Source of the DNA: CAVVVS01 sp963751355
Lineage (GTDB): Bacteria; Bacteroidota; Ignavibacteria; Ignavibacteriales; Ignavibacteriaceae
Direction: 5' to 3'
DNA: 64,000 nt
NCBI GenBank assembly: GCA_963751355.1
Contig: CAVVVS010000080.1
Span: forward strand, 44,840 to 108,839
Every line of letters begins with the position of its first letter. The first letter of the stretch is position 1. The notes beneath the pieces were generated by a model. The model ran no database searches. It saw only the letters and a program-made list of their open reading frames with translations, and was not told where the DNA came from. The position numbers and the translations under genes were made by a program. Shown piece after piece: positions 1-9,200 of the stretch.

Positions 1-1
1 G

Positions 2-1369
2 GAAGATGATGAAATTTACTCGACTCTTATTGATTATGATCTCTGGGAATATCCATTTTATTACGGCAATGAAAAATTTCCGCGGGAAACAATTATGACT
101 TTTGTACCTCATAATATACGCGGGCAATGGTTTCCGAGTAAAAGTTATTATGCTCTATCTTATATCCCTAATCACGAAGTTGGAAATATACTTTCTTATT
201 ATCCTTATGATACCTTATCCAACAACCCGAATGTTTTACAGACTATAAAGGCGGACTACACTTCAGATGGTTATACACTACACGCTAGTGGTTGGAAGAA
301 TTGGGATCTTTATTTTGATAATTTTACTTCAACCGAGGCGGATACTACAATCGAAAATACAAACTCATGGGGCGTTTCTTTTGGTGTGGAGGTAACCGGC
401 GATTTTGGACATACTAAGTATTCGACGCAAAAAACCTCGATATCGCGTCTAATCCACTTACAAACACATTTGGGAACTGTAGACATGGGAATAGGTGACG
501 TAAAATATAAAGTAACTCCTTACGCATATTGGTCGAAAGACGATGCATTAGTTGTAAATTATGCGGTGCAGCCGGAACTTGCGCCCCAGGGATTTCCAAA
601 TACCTGGTGGCAGGATCATTACGGTTCTTATTCAGATCCTACTTTTATTCTGCCCTGGCTGCTTGATCCTGAAAAAGGTTTTGCTTTGGATGATCCGAAT
701 AAACGGTACGAAACTAATGATATTATTTTGCAGCCTACAAATCCTTCGCCCGGAGATACTTTAACAATTACAGCTCAGGTAAGAAATTTCAGCCTTATTG
801 CAACACCAACACCTGTTACCGTGAGTTTTTATTTAGGAGATCCCGATTCCGGCGGCACACCTATTATTGGAGTTGAAGGTTCAAACACAGCCAGTACAGG
901 CGAACCTATTCCCAGCCGTCTTGAAAAAAATGCTGTTTTGAAATGGGTTGTACCTGCAGGACTTCCGTCATACCCGAGAATATATGCAGTAATAGATCCG
1001 CAAAACACCATTACCGAAATACATGAAAACAACAACAAGGGATTTAATGTTTTGGGAAGAGAATCTGTAACAACCGGAATTAATCAGGCTAAAATTACTA
1101 TTCCTAAGGAATATATTCTTGATCAGTCGTATCCAAATCCGTTTAATCCAACTGCTACTATCAGGTACTCCATTCCAAAGAGCAGCCGCGTAAGCTTAAA
1201 GGTTTACGATATTTTAGGAAGAGAGGTAAGTACTCTTGTTAATGGATATGAAAAAGCAGGTACTTATAACGTTGAGTTTAAAGGAAACAGGTATTCCAGC
1301 GGAGTGTATTTTTATCAAATACGTGCCGGTAGTTTTGTGCAGACGAAGAAGATGATTCTGCTTAAATAA
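2..1369 (+). CDS. T9SS-targeted secreted protein with CARDB-like domain, 5' partial
   Basis: The frame is open to the left edge, so the gene starts outside the window; the internal ATG at 95 is not the start. About 455 residues are visible. The region at about 717-1050 reads as a CARDB-like Ig fold (PSPGDTLTITAQVRN, then AVIDPQNTITEIHENNN). The last 85 or so residues form a type A T9SS sorting domain: SYPNPFNPTATIRYSIP at about 1128, then VSLKVYDILGREVSTLV, SSGVYFYQI and a terminal KKMILLK. The protein should be exported by the Sec system, moved across the outer membrane by T9SS and anchored or released after CTD cleavage. The N-terminal part is unrecognised and may hold the catalytic domain upstream of the window. 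Confidence 0.9.
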   Translation, partial: EDDEIYSTLIDYDLWEYPFYYGNEKFPRETIMTFVPHNIRGQWFPSKSYYALSYIPNHEVGNILSYYPYDTLSNNPNVLQTIKADYTSDGYTLHASGWKNWDLYFDNFTSTEADTTIENTNSWGVSFGVEVTGDFGHTKYSTQKTSISRLIHLQTHLGTVDMGIGDVKYKVTPYAYWSKDDALVVNYAVQPELAPQGFPNTWWQDHYGSYSDPTFILPWLLDPEKGFALDDPNKRYETNDIILQPTNPSPGDTLTITAQVRNFSLIATPTPVTVSFYLGDPDSGGTPIIGVEGSNTASTGEPIPSRLEKNAVLKWVVPAGLPSYPRIYAVIDPQNTITEIHENNNKGFNVLGRESVTTGINQAKITIPKEYILDQSYPNPFNPTATIRYSIPKSSRVSLKVYDILGREVSTLVNGYEKAGTYNVEFKGNRYSSGVYFYQIRAGSFVQTKKMILLK

Positions 1370-1400
1370 TTAATATTTAATAAAATTTTAAATTGGTTTG

Positions 1401-1426
1401 CCCGTCGGAATTAAATTTTCGGCGGG
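1401..1426 (+). terminator. Possible terminator hairpin
   Basis: CCCGTCG at 1401-1407 pairs with CGGCGGG at 1420-1426 (seven pairs, one G-T wobble) across a 12-nt AT-rich loop, 32 nt after the stop codon of the T9SS gene. No real T-run follows, so the call rests on hairpin and position only. Confidence 0.35.
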
Positions 1427-1603
1427 TAAGGTTTAAAATTTATTATAACAGTAAATCGTAATTTTAAGGATGCATATATTTGTCTCAATTGATTTCCGTT
1501 ACAACTTGCTATTCCTGTTGCTTCATCATATTCACTTTTTAATTTTATCTGCATACCTTAAACCAAAACAAATAAATTTGGAGTAACAAAGATAGGAGGA
1601 TGT

Positions 1604-2422
1604 ATGAAACACATATTAATACTTTTATTTGGTTTGTTTATTGTAACAGGCTGTGCGCAAAAAAAGGAAACTAACCCCGCTAACCAGGGGCCCGCTATTG
1701 TGGCTAAAGAGGTTACATATTCGGCAGACGGAACAACGCTTAAAGGTTTCCTTGCATACGACAGCAGTAAGGTTGGAAAAAGACCTGGAGTAATCGTCGT
1801 ACATGAATGGTGGGGATTAACTGATTATGCGAAAAAAAGAGCAAAGATGCTGGCAAAGCTCGGGTATGTTGCTTTTGCGGTCGATATGTACGGCAGCGGA
1901 GTAACAGTAGATAATCCAAAAGATGCCGGAAAACTTGCTGCTGCAGCAATGCACAGCATGGACACAGCCAGGGCAAGATTCGATGCCGGCGTTAACATAC
2001 TAAAAGAGCAGCCGGAAACAGACACAAGCAAAATTGCCGCTATCGGCTATTGTTTCGGAGGAGGCGTTGTTCTTAATATGGCTCTCGCCGGAGATAACCT
2101 GAACGGAGTTGTAAGTTTCCATGGAGATTTGCCAACAGGCAAGGTTGCAAATCCTAAAGATGTAAAGGCAAAAGTTTTGGTTTGCACCGGCGGCGCAGAT
2201 CCGTTTAATCCGGAGAAAAAAATTGATGCTTTTAAAGACGCAATGAACGCTGCAAAAGTAGATTATAAAATCCTCACTTACCCGGGAGCGGAGCACAGCT
2301 TTACAAATCCTGCCGCCGATAGTCTGGGTAAGAAATTCAATTTACCTATTGCTTATAATAAACAAGCTGATGAAAAAAGCTGGGCAGCTATGCAGAATTT
2401 CTTTGACCAAATATTCAAATAA
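1604..2422 (+). CDS. Dienelactone hydrolase family lipoprotein
   Basis: A 272-residue alpha/beta hydrolase. Residues 1-17 are a lipoprotein signal ending in the lipobox VTGC (Cys17). The dienelactone hydrolase signature is complete: HEWWG at 67-71, nucleophile Cys150 in GYCFGGG, Asp199 in GGADPF and His231 in AEHSF, with family-typical spacing. The start at 1604 is set by a strong TAGGAGGA at 1593-1600. The family hydrolyses lactones and esters; the physiological substrate cannot be read from sequence. It probably acts anchored in the periplasm. No co-directional neighbour is close, so it looks monocistronic. Confidence 0.9.
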   Translation: MKHILILLFGLFIVTGCAQKKETNPANQGPAIVAKEVTYSADGTTLKGFLAYDSSKVGKRPGVIVVHEWWGLTDYAKKRAKMLAKLGYVAFAVDMYGSGVTVDNPKDAGKLAAAAMHSMDTARARFDAGVNILKEQPETDTSKIAAIGYCFGGGVVLNMALAGDNLNGVVSFHGDLPTGKVANPKDVKAKVLVCTGGADPFNPEKKIDAFKDAMNAAKVDYKILTYPGAEHSFTNPAADSLGKKFNLPIAYNKQADEKSWAAMQNFFDQIFK

Positions 2423-2527
2423 GAGATTTCTAAAAAACTAACGCAGTGACAGCAGATTCTTGTAATCCCGGCGGCACAAACGTAAACACCGGTAAAGTGA
2501 TTTTTGCATCGGTATATTTTTAATTTT

Positions 2528-2670
2528 GTAGAGACGCACCGCGTGCGTCTCATGCATGTTACAGATGTAATTATTATTCAATTTAATTATTTATTATTTA
2601 TCGATATTCGGAATGATATCTTTTATTTTTTTGATTTTATAAAAGAGAGACGCATGCGATGCGTCTCTAC
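2528..2670. repeat. REP doublet, left copy, upstream of the RAYT gene
   Basis: Two perfect palindromes bracket about 95 bp of AT-rich DNA. The first is GAGACGCAC-CGC-GTGCGTCTC (2531-2551) and the second is GAGACGCAT-GCG-ATGCGTCTC (2647-2667). The innermost stem pair covaries (C-G in one, T-A in the other), and GTA/TAC extends the outer ends. The same layout, with recognisably the same spacer (ATGTAATTATTATTCAA and CGATATTCGGAATGATAT), recurs at 3230-3356. This is a REP/BIME-type unit of the kind RAYT transposases process. It ends seven bases before the transposase start codon. Confidence 0.9.
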
Positions 2671-2677
2671 AATAATA

Positions 2678-3223
2678 ATGACATTATTTAAGAACAAATA
2701 CAGAATAGAATCTGCACGGCTAAAGGATTGGGATTATTCAACTCCTTGGTGGTATTATGTAACTGTCTGTACAAAAAACATGAAATTGTGGTTTGGGGAA
2801 ATAAAAAACGAAAACATGATTTTAAACTCAATAGGGAAAGTTATTGATGAAGAATGGAACTTGACTGGAAAGTTAAGAGAAAAAGTTGAGTTGGATTATT
2901 ATCAAATAATGCCAAATCATTTTCACGGAATTATAATTATTGAAGGTGAAGAGATTAAAAACGTTATTACATCCAATATTACATCAGAGACGCACAGCGA
3001 TGCGTCGCTACAAAAAACCATGAATAATTTATCATATATCATAAGTGGTTTCAAAGCTGCCTGCACTGGAAGAATTCATAGAATTGGATATAAAAAATTT
3101 TCTTGGCAATCCCGTTTTTACGACCATATAATTCGTAATGAAAAAGATCTCTTTCGCATTCGTAATTACATTCATAACAATCCACTCAAATGGGAACTTG
3201 ATGAATATTACTGTAAAGATTAG
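2678..3223 (+). CDS. REP-associated tyrosine transposase (RAYT, Y1_Tnp family)
   Basis: A 181-residue HUH-superfamily single-strand transposase. The metal-binding HUH pair is His81/His83 in MPNHFHGI and the catalytic tyrosine is Tyr148 in SRFYDHIIR; RNYIHNNPLKW at about 162-172 is the usual family tail. I place the start at 2678, just after the left REP doublet, because homology to the family begins at about residue 5 and the longer frame back to 2504 only translates the repeat. No clear ribosome binding site precedes it, so the REP hairpin may affect translation. Residues 103-112 are encoded by a degenerate copy of the REP palindrome. The gene ends seven bases before the right REP doublet, so gene plus repeats form a compact unit. 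Confidence 0.92.
   Translation: MTLFKNKYRIESARLKDWDYSTPWWYYVTVCTKNMKLWFGEIKNENMILNSIGKVIDEEWNLTGKLREKVELDYYQIMPNHFHGIIIIEGEEIKNVITSNITSETHSDASLQKTMNNLSYIISGFKAACTGRIHRIGYKKFSWQSRFYDHIIRNEKDLFRIRNYIHNNPLKWELDEYYCKD
2986..3011. repeat. Degenerate REP palindrome inside the RAYT coding sequence
   Basis: AGAGACGCAcagcgaTGCGTCGCTAC matches the flanking REP palindromes, with one stem mismatch (CGC instead of CTC) and a six-base loop. It lies in frame and encodes SETHSDASLQ in a region between the HUH motif and the catalytic tyrosine helix, where RAYT proteins vary in length. Confidence 0.75.
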
Positions 3224-3229
3224 TTGTGT

Positions 3230-3356
3230 GTAGAGACGCACCGCGTGCGTCTCCTGCAAGTATACATGTAATTATTATTCAAATTAATTATTTATCGATA
3301 TTCGGAATGATATTTTTTATTTTATAAAAAAAGAGACGCATGCGATGCGTCTCTAC
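3230..3356. repeat. REP doublet, right copy, downstream of the RAYT gene
   Basis: Cores are GAGACGCAC-CGC-GTGCGTCTC (3233-3253) and GAGACGCAT-GCG-ATGCGTCTC (3333-3353), separated by about 80 bp of spacer matching the left copy with short deletions. Both copies have the same orientation, so recombination between them would remove the transposase and leave one doublet. Confidence 0.9.
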
Positions 3357-3417
3357 AACTCTGGCACACCGGGTTAATTATTTTTTATTAAAAGTATCTT
3401 TGTAATACAATAAATAT

Positions 3418-3711
3418 TTAAGGAATATTTTTAACCATTTCCAAAAATTGATTTCGATCGAATAATTTTACCGAATTGGTTGTTACATAACCCTGCGCAT
3501 TCAACCCGAGCGAGAATGCTGTTGCTGCTTCGTCACTCGGTGCTTCGCCGAAAGATACATAATCATATTCCCCTAATGACGCATAAAATTCCTTAACTTT
3601 CCCGCCCATTTTTTCGAACGATTTGATCCCTTCCTCAATCCTTTGAGGAGCTTTTTTTATTTCCTTCCTTCCGAGCTCCGTCAACTTCATTAGAAGCATG
3701 TATGTTACCAT
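3418..3711 (-). CDS. GYD domain-containing protein
   Basis: A 97-residue protein starting MVTYMLLMKLTELG, with the GYD-family signature Y-A-S-L-G-E-Y-D-Y-V near residue 50 and a ferredoxin-like alpha/beta pattern. There is no signal peptide, so it is cytoplasmic. On the minus strand AGGGGG lies just before the ATG. The family has no established function; members are small, probably oligomeric proteins. It stands alone between the REP-flanked transposase and msrB. Confidence 0.85.
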   Translation of the reverse strand: MVTYMLLMKLTELGRKEIKKAPQRIEEGIKSFEKMGGKVKEFYASLGEYDYVSFGEAPSDEAATAFSLGLNAQGYVTTNSVKLFDRNQFLEMVKNIP

Positions 3712-3844
3712 AGTATCATCCCCCTTTTTATATTTTTGCCGGTGTGCCGGCAGTTATCGGTAATTGTAAGTTGGTTTAATTTTTAGGAAATATCAAGTAC
3801 AATAAGAAAGCATAAAATTAACTTATCTTTTATCAGAAAGATTT

Positions 3845-3920
3845 TCTTTGTGGTTCTCGGTGACCTTTGCGTATCTTTATTAAAACAATTATACGGAGAA
3901 GATACAAAGAACCACAAAGG
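3845..3920. repeat. Imperfect inverted repeat (CTTTGTGGTTCT / AGAACCACAAAG type)
   Basis: CTTTGTGGTTCT at about 3846 and CTTTGCGTATCTT at about 3865 are mirrored by AAGATAcaaagAACCACAAAGG at 3899-3920. The second arm pairs with both parts of the first once a seven-base insertion is looped out. It lies in the gap between the divergently placed msrB and GYD genes. CTTTGTGGTTCT-type elements are widely scattered in bacterial intergenic DNA; no second full copy was seen in this window. Confidence 0.6.
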
Positions 3921-3962
3921 TTTATTAATATTTATTTGTTAATATGTCCAAACTTCCCCTCA

Positions 3963-4514
3963 TTATTTCGAAGTAGTACTGTCGGGTACAAAATCCAGTA
4001 TAATTGAATTCATGCAGAAACGTTTGCCGGTCGGCGGGGGACCGTCGTCGAATATATGTCCAAGATGCGCACCGCATCGCCCGCACAAGACTTCGGTACG
4101 AATCATCCCATGGGATATATCGCGTTTATAAATAACACTGTTAGGTCTTATTGTTTCAAAAAAGCTCGGCCAGCCGCACGTGCTTGCAAACCATGCGTTC
4201 GAACGAAACAAAGCGTTTCCACAGGCAGCACAGTAATATGTACCTTTCCCGGTTTGGTCTACGTATTTCCCCGTGTAGGGTCTCTCGGTAGCTTTTTCAC
4301 GTGCCACTTCGTAAACATCATGAGGTAGAATTTTTTTCCAAACCGAGTCTGGAAGATCCAGTTTATTTGTGTCTGTCCTTGAATAATATGGATTATCCGG
4401 GTGTGTAGATTCTGCCATGGCTGCCTTCTCTCCTTTCTTAATTTCTGATTTATTTTGACAGCTTGCGGATATGAATGCAGTTGAAATAATTAATAATAAT
4501 ATCATTTTTTTCAT
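3963..4514 (-). CDS. msrB: Peptide-methionine (R)-S-oxide reductase MsrB, lipoprotein form
   Basis: A 183-residue protein that reduces methionine-R-sulfoxide in oxidised proteins. The zinc site is complete: CAAC (Cys95, Cys98) and CGRC (Cys144, Cys147). The catalytic cysteine is Cys167 in RFCMNS and the resolving cysteine is Cys113 in STCGWPS. Residues 1-19 form a lipoprotein signal (lipobox ISAS-Cys19), so this form should be tethered in the cell envelope and repair exported proteins. There is no MsrA fusion and no msrA nearby. The divergent upstream neighbour is 4599-5597, transcribed the same way after an 84-base gap. Confidence 0.93.
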   Translation of the reverse strand: MKKMILLLIISTAFISASCQNKSEIKKGEKAAMAESTHPDNPYYSRTDTNKLDLPDSVWKKILPHDVYEVAREKATERPYTGKYVDQTGKGTYYCAACGNALFRSNAWFASTCGWPSFFETIRPNSVIYKRDISHGMIRTEVLCGRCGAHLGHIFDDGPPPTGKRFCMNSIILDFVPDSTTSK

Positions 4515-4598
4515 AATAATTTCCCGTAATCATAAAAACACTGATAACATGAATTAGACAGGCAAACAGAGATCAGTGCCGTTGAACATATATTTATT

Positions 4599-5597
4599 TT
4601 AACATTTAATCCAGTTATTTGTTTCCGCACTTTTTACGATTGCATCTATTACTTTCATATTGTTTACCGCATCACTCAACGGAGTTGGAACTTCAGTATT
4701 TTCCAGAACAGCTCTCGAAAACATATCACCCTGCAATGTGTATTGATCAACCGGATCAAAAACTATTTCTTCATTTTTTCCATTAATAAAAAGCCATATC
4801 CGTGTTTGTTTATCGGGCGGAGTATTGACAGGAATCTCTACCTCAATGCGTCCATTTGTACCGAAAACATGTGCACGCTGGTAGGGCGTTAGTTGAGTAG
4901 AACAGGTAAAACTTGAACTGATCCCGGAAGAAAAATCCAGCATACCGGATGCCAGCCGGTCTACTTTCATCCCTGGGTCGATATCAGTTAATCCAACGAC
5001 GCGCTCCGGTTCTTTATCCAGAATAAAACGGGGAAACGAAATACAATAGCAGCCGATGTCCATTAGTCCGCCCCCGCCGATGCCGGGTTTGTTGCGGATA
5101 TTTTGCGGATCAACATTATAATAAGAAAAAAACGAATGTATCGTTTTTACTTCACCGACTGCACCTTCTTTCACAAGGGATTTAACTTTTTGCCACTGTG
5201 GATGAAAACGGTACATGAATGCTTCCATCACTTTTAATTCAGGATGTTCATCCGCAGCTTTTGCCAGCAATTCGGCTTCAGCAGCATTTAGTGCTATAGG
5301 TTTTTCACAAAGGACATGCTTCCCTGCTTCAATCGCTTTTATCGTCATCGGAACATGCAGATGATTGGGAAGCGGATTATAAACTGCGTCAATATCAGGA
5401 TCGCTTAACAATTCTTCATAAGAACCGTATGCATTTGGTATGTTTAATTCATCCGCAGTTTCCTTAGCTTTATTTATATAACGGGAAGAAATTGCGGTAA
5501 TATCACAATACTCTCCCTTCTGCATAGCGGGAATTACTTTTTTTACTCCTATTTTTGCGGTGCTCAATATTCCCCAGCGGACTTTTTTATTTGCCAT
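4599..5597 (-). CDS. Gfo/Idh/MocA family oxidoreductase
   Basis: A 332-residue protein with an N-terminal Rossmann fold (WGILSTAKIG at 8-17, a common variant of the dinucleotide motif), the family hallmark EKP at 98-100 (CEKPIALN) and the C-terminal alpha/beta domain starting with GGGLMDIGCYC near 174-184. It resembles the dihydrodiol or glucose-fructose oxidoreductase branch and should oxidise a sugar-like or cyclic alcohol with NAD(P). There is no signal peptide, unlike periplasmic relatives. No sugar operon surrounds it, so the substrate is unknown. Confidence 0.88.
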   Translation of the reverse strand: MANKKVRWGILSTAKIGVKKVIPAMQKGEYCDITAISSRYINKAKETADELNIPNAYGSYEELLSDPDIDAVYNPLPNHLHVPMTIKAIEAGKHVLCEKPIALNAAEAELLAKAADEHPELKVMEAFMYRFHPQWQKVKSLVKEGAVGEVKTIHSFFSYYNVDPQNIRNKPGIGGGGLMDIGCYCISFPRFILDKEPERVVGLTDIDPGMKVDRLASGMLDFSSGISSSFTCSTQLTPYQRAHVFGTNGRIEVEIPVNTPPDKQTRIWLFINGKNEEIVFDPVDQYTLQGDMFSRAVLENTEVPTPLSDAVNNMKVIDAIVKSAETNNWIKC

Positions 5598-6230
5598 TAT
5601 TCCCTCGAATGATTACAAAAATATTTTGAACATTTATCTGCTTTCTTTAAAGATATAAAATAATGTCAAAAGTTTTGTCGAATTGATCAAAGAAATTCGA
5701 AAAACGGCATTAAAATTTTACAAGGTTATAATCTTTTGATATAAAGAGGTGATGCGGCAAAATAATTTTTAGTGAAACACGAGGGAATAAATGTCACCCA
5801 ATTTTCAGCTAACTCCGGAAAGAGTTCAACAAATGAATCACTAGCTAAAAGTATTGATTTCGGAACAAGGATTAACGATTTAAGATTTTAGATGTGTTTG
5901 ACAGCGCCGGATTTTCATTTCTTACATCACTAATGGGTATCCGTAAAAAAAAGAACATCATTGAGGATAGCATACATCCATATTTTTCCAACATCCTTTA
6001 ATGATCTAATCGAACCAATTACTTAAAACATTATTTTTCGCCGGTCAACAAATAATTTTGCCGGCTATCCGATTTTTATGTGAGACTAATATTTTTATTT
6101 GATAAATTGAGTATTAACTACAAACAAATCTTAATATTATGCCTTCTTCCGTACAAATAATTCCCATTACCAAATTTTCATATCATAAAAAATTAATCAA
6201 CTATTTTATAAATAAATCATTAGAGGTTTT
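5598..6230. other. Gene-free gap with a possible decayed reading frame
   Basis: This 633-bp gap separates divergent genes. On the plus strand, 5772-5888 can be read as KHEGINVTQFSANSGKSS to FGTRINDLRF. A one-step frame change at about 5888 continues LDVFDSAGFSFLTSLMGI to a stop at 6000. The pieces look protein-like but match no family I know. The promoter of the tricorn gene should lie in the last 100 bases; I see no clear box. GCCGG at about 6040 and CCGGC at about 6064 could pair. Confidence 0.25.
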
Positions 6231-9200
6231 ATGAAAAAGATCGCTTTACTCTTTTCTTTACTGCTGCTTACTGCATTTGCCGGTAATTTATTTGCCCAGA
6301 TTGATGCAAGAATGCTGCAGTATCCTGACGTATCGAAAACAAAAATTGTTTTTTCATACGGTGACAACCTTTGGATTGTATCCAAGGAAGGCGGAGTTGC
6401 AAATAAATTAACAACCCCCAAAGGAGTAGAAATTCTACCGCGTTTTTCACCTGACGGTTCACATATTGCATTCAGCGGAAATTATGAAGGGAACGTTGAT
6501 ATTTATGTTATTCCTTCCGAAGGTGGGATGCCTGTTAGAGTTACCCATCAGGGAATGGCGGACAAAATGGTTTGCTGGTATCCGGACGGAAAACACCTGC
6601 TTTATGCTTCATCAATGGAAAGCGGGAAACAAAGATTCGATCAATTTTATAAAGTTTCTCCCGATGGCGGGATGCCTGAAAAATTGGTTTTACCCTACGG
6701 TGAGTTTGCCTCAATTTCGCCGGACGGTAATTCGATTGCATATACTCCGCGTACACGTGTTTTCCGTACATGGAAACGATACCGCGGAGGCATGGCAACA
6801 GATATCTGGATCTACAATTTTGATAAAAATACCGCAGAAAATATAACCGATGAAGCTGCCAACGATGAATTTCCGATGTGGCATAACAACATTATTTATT
6901 ACTTATCCGATCGCGGTCCAGCCGAAAGAGCCAATATCTGGTCATATAATTTGAGTACAAAAGAAAAAAAGCAAATTACCGATTTTAAAGATTTTGATAT
7001 TCACTTCCCCGCAATGGGTCCCGGCGACATTGTATTCGAAGCTGGCGGAAAGCTTTATCTTTTAGATCTAAAAACAGATAAATATCATGAAGTAAAAGTG
7101 GAAGTTGTTACAGACGAACTCACGCTAATGCCTCATACGGAAAATGTTGAGAAAAAAATTCGGAATTATTTTCTCTCTCCGGACGGCAAGCGCGCATTAT
7201 TTGAAGCCCGCGGTGATGTGTTTTCGGTTCCTGCTGAAGAAGGAAATATAGTTGATCTTACCAATTCATCCGGTTACGCCGAAAGATTTCCTGCATGGTC
7301 TCCAAACGGAAAATACGTTGCATACTGGAGTGATCGTTCGGGGGAATATGAATTGACGTTGAAGGACATGGAAAGTCCTGCAAAAGAAAAGAAATTGACT
7401 TCATACGGTCCCGGTTACAGGTATCAAATTTTTTGGTCGCCCGATAGTAAGAAGATGGCTTTCATAGATAAAGCAATGAACATATATATTTATAATATGG
7501 ATAAAGATAAAACCGTAAAAGTAGATAAGGAATTATATGCTTATGAAGGCAACTTGGAGAACTTTACGGTTTCATGGTCATCGGACAGCAGGTGGGTTGC
7601 TTATGCAAAAGATCTGGACAACCTTCACAGCGCAATTTATATTTATGACACGAAGGATGAAAAAACTCACCCCGTAACAACAGGCTTCTATAGCGATGCA
7701 CAGCCTGTTTTTGATCCCGGCGGTAAGTATTTATACTATTTTACTGACCGTAGTCTCAAACCATTGTACAGCGATATGCAAAATACATGGATATACGCAA
7801 ATTCCACAAACCTGGCGGCGGTTACGCTTCAGTCCGGTGTCGCTTCACCTATTGCTCCTAAAAACGACACAGTTGCGGTAAAACAGGATGAAGAAAAGAA
7901 GAAAGATGATAAAGACGATTCAAAAGCAAAAAAGAAAAAAGAAGAAAAATCAAAAGAGATAAATATCGATTTTGCGAATATTGAGGCAAGATCGGTAGTT
8001 CTTCTGCCCGAGGCAGGCAACTATACAAACCTTGAAGCCGTAACGGGGAAAGTTGTTTATTTAAAACTTCCTAATACGGGCTCGGCGGATAAGAAAAAAT
8101 CGATTGATTATTACGATTTAAAGAAACGTGAGCAAAAAACAATAGCCGGCGGTGTTGATAATTATACTATTTCCGCGGACGGCAAAAAAATGATGATTGC
8201 TAAATCCGGTTCTTATTATGTAGTAGATGTTGCACCCGAGCAAAAACTGGAAAAGAAAGTGCCGGTCTCCGAATTGGAAATGACAATCAATCCGCGCGCG
8301 GAATGGCATCAAATATTTAATGATGTCTGGCGTTTTGAACGTGATTTCTTTTACGATCCGAATATGCACGGCGTAAATTGGGAAAAGATGCGGGAACGCT
8401 ACGGTAAACTGATTGACTATGCCGTAACCCGATCGGATGTAAATTATATTTTGGGAGAACTAATCGGTGAAATGAGTTCTTCACATACTTACAGAGGCGG
8501 CGGTGATATAGAGACACCTGAAAAAAGAGCCGTGGGTTATTTGGGAATCGATTGGGAACTTTCCAACGGCGCTTACAGAATTAAAAAGATTATCAAAGCT
8601 GCACCCTGGGATATTGAAAACAGATCACCGCTGGATCAGCCAGGGATAAATGTAAAAGAAGGTGATTATATTTTGGCGGTTAACGGTGTTCCTATTGATG
8701 TAACAAAAGATCCGTGGGCTGCGTTTCAAGGTCTTGCAAATAAAACGGTTGAGTTGACCTTAAACAGCAAACCAACTATGGATGGTGCAAGAAATATTAT
8801 AGTTAAAACTATGTCGAATGAAACAAGATTAAGAAACCTCGCATGGATTGAAGCAAATAGAAAAACGGTTGAAAAACAAACAGACGGAAAGATAGGTTAT
8901 ATTTATGTCCCCGACACCGGTATCCACGGGCAGGATGAGCTGCTCCGGGAATTTTTAGCCCAGGTTGATAAGCAGGGATTAATAGTAGATGAACGATTCA
9001 ATAACGGCGGACAGATTCCCGATAGATTTATTGAATTATTAAACCGGAAACCCCTGGCATTCTTTGCGGTTCGCGACGGAAAAAATTGGCAATGGCCCCA
9101 ATTTGCAGTCTCCGGTCCTAAGGTTATGCTGATTAACGGCTGGAGCGGTTCGGGCGGCGATGCATTCCCTGATTTCTTCAGAAAAGCTGGATTAGGAAAA

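Noticed and set aside
2504..2677. Longer start for the RAYT gene
   Set aside because: The extra N-terminal 58 residues only translate the left REP doublet and show no family similarity.
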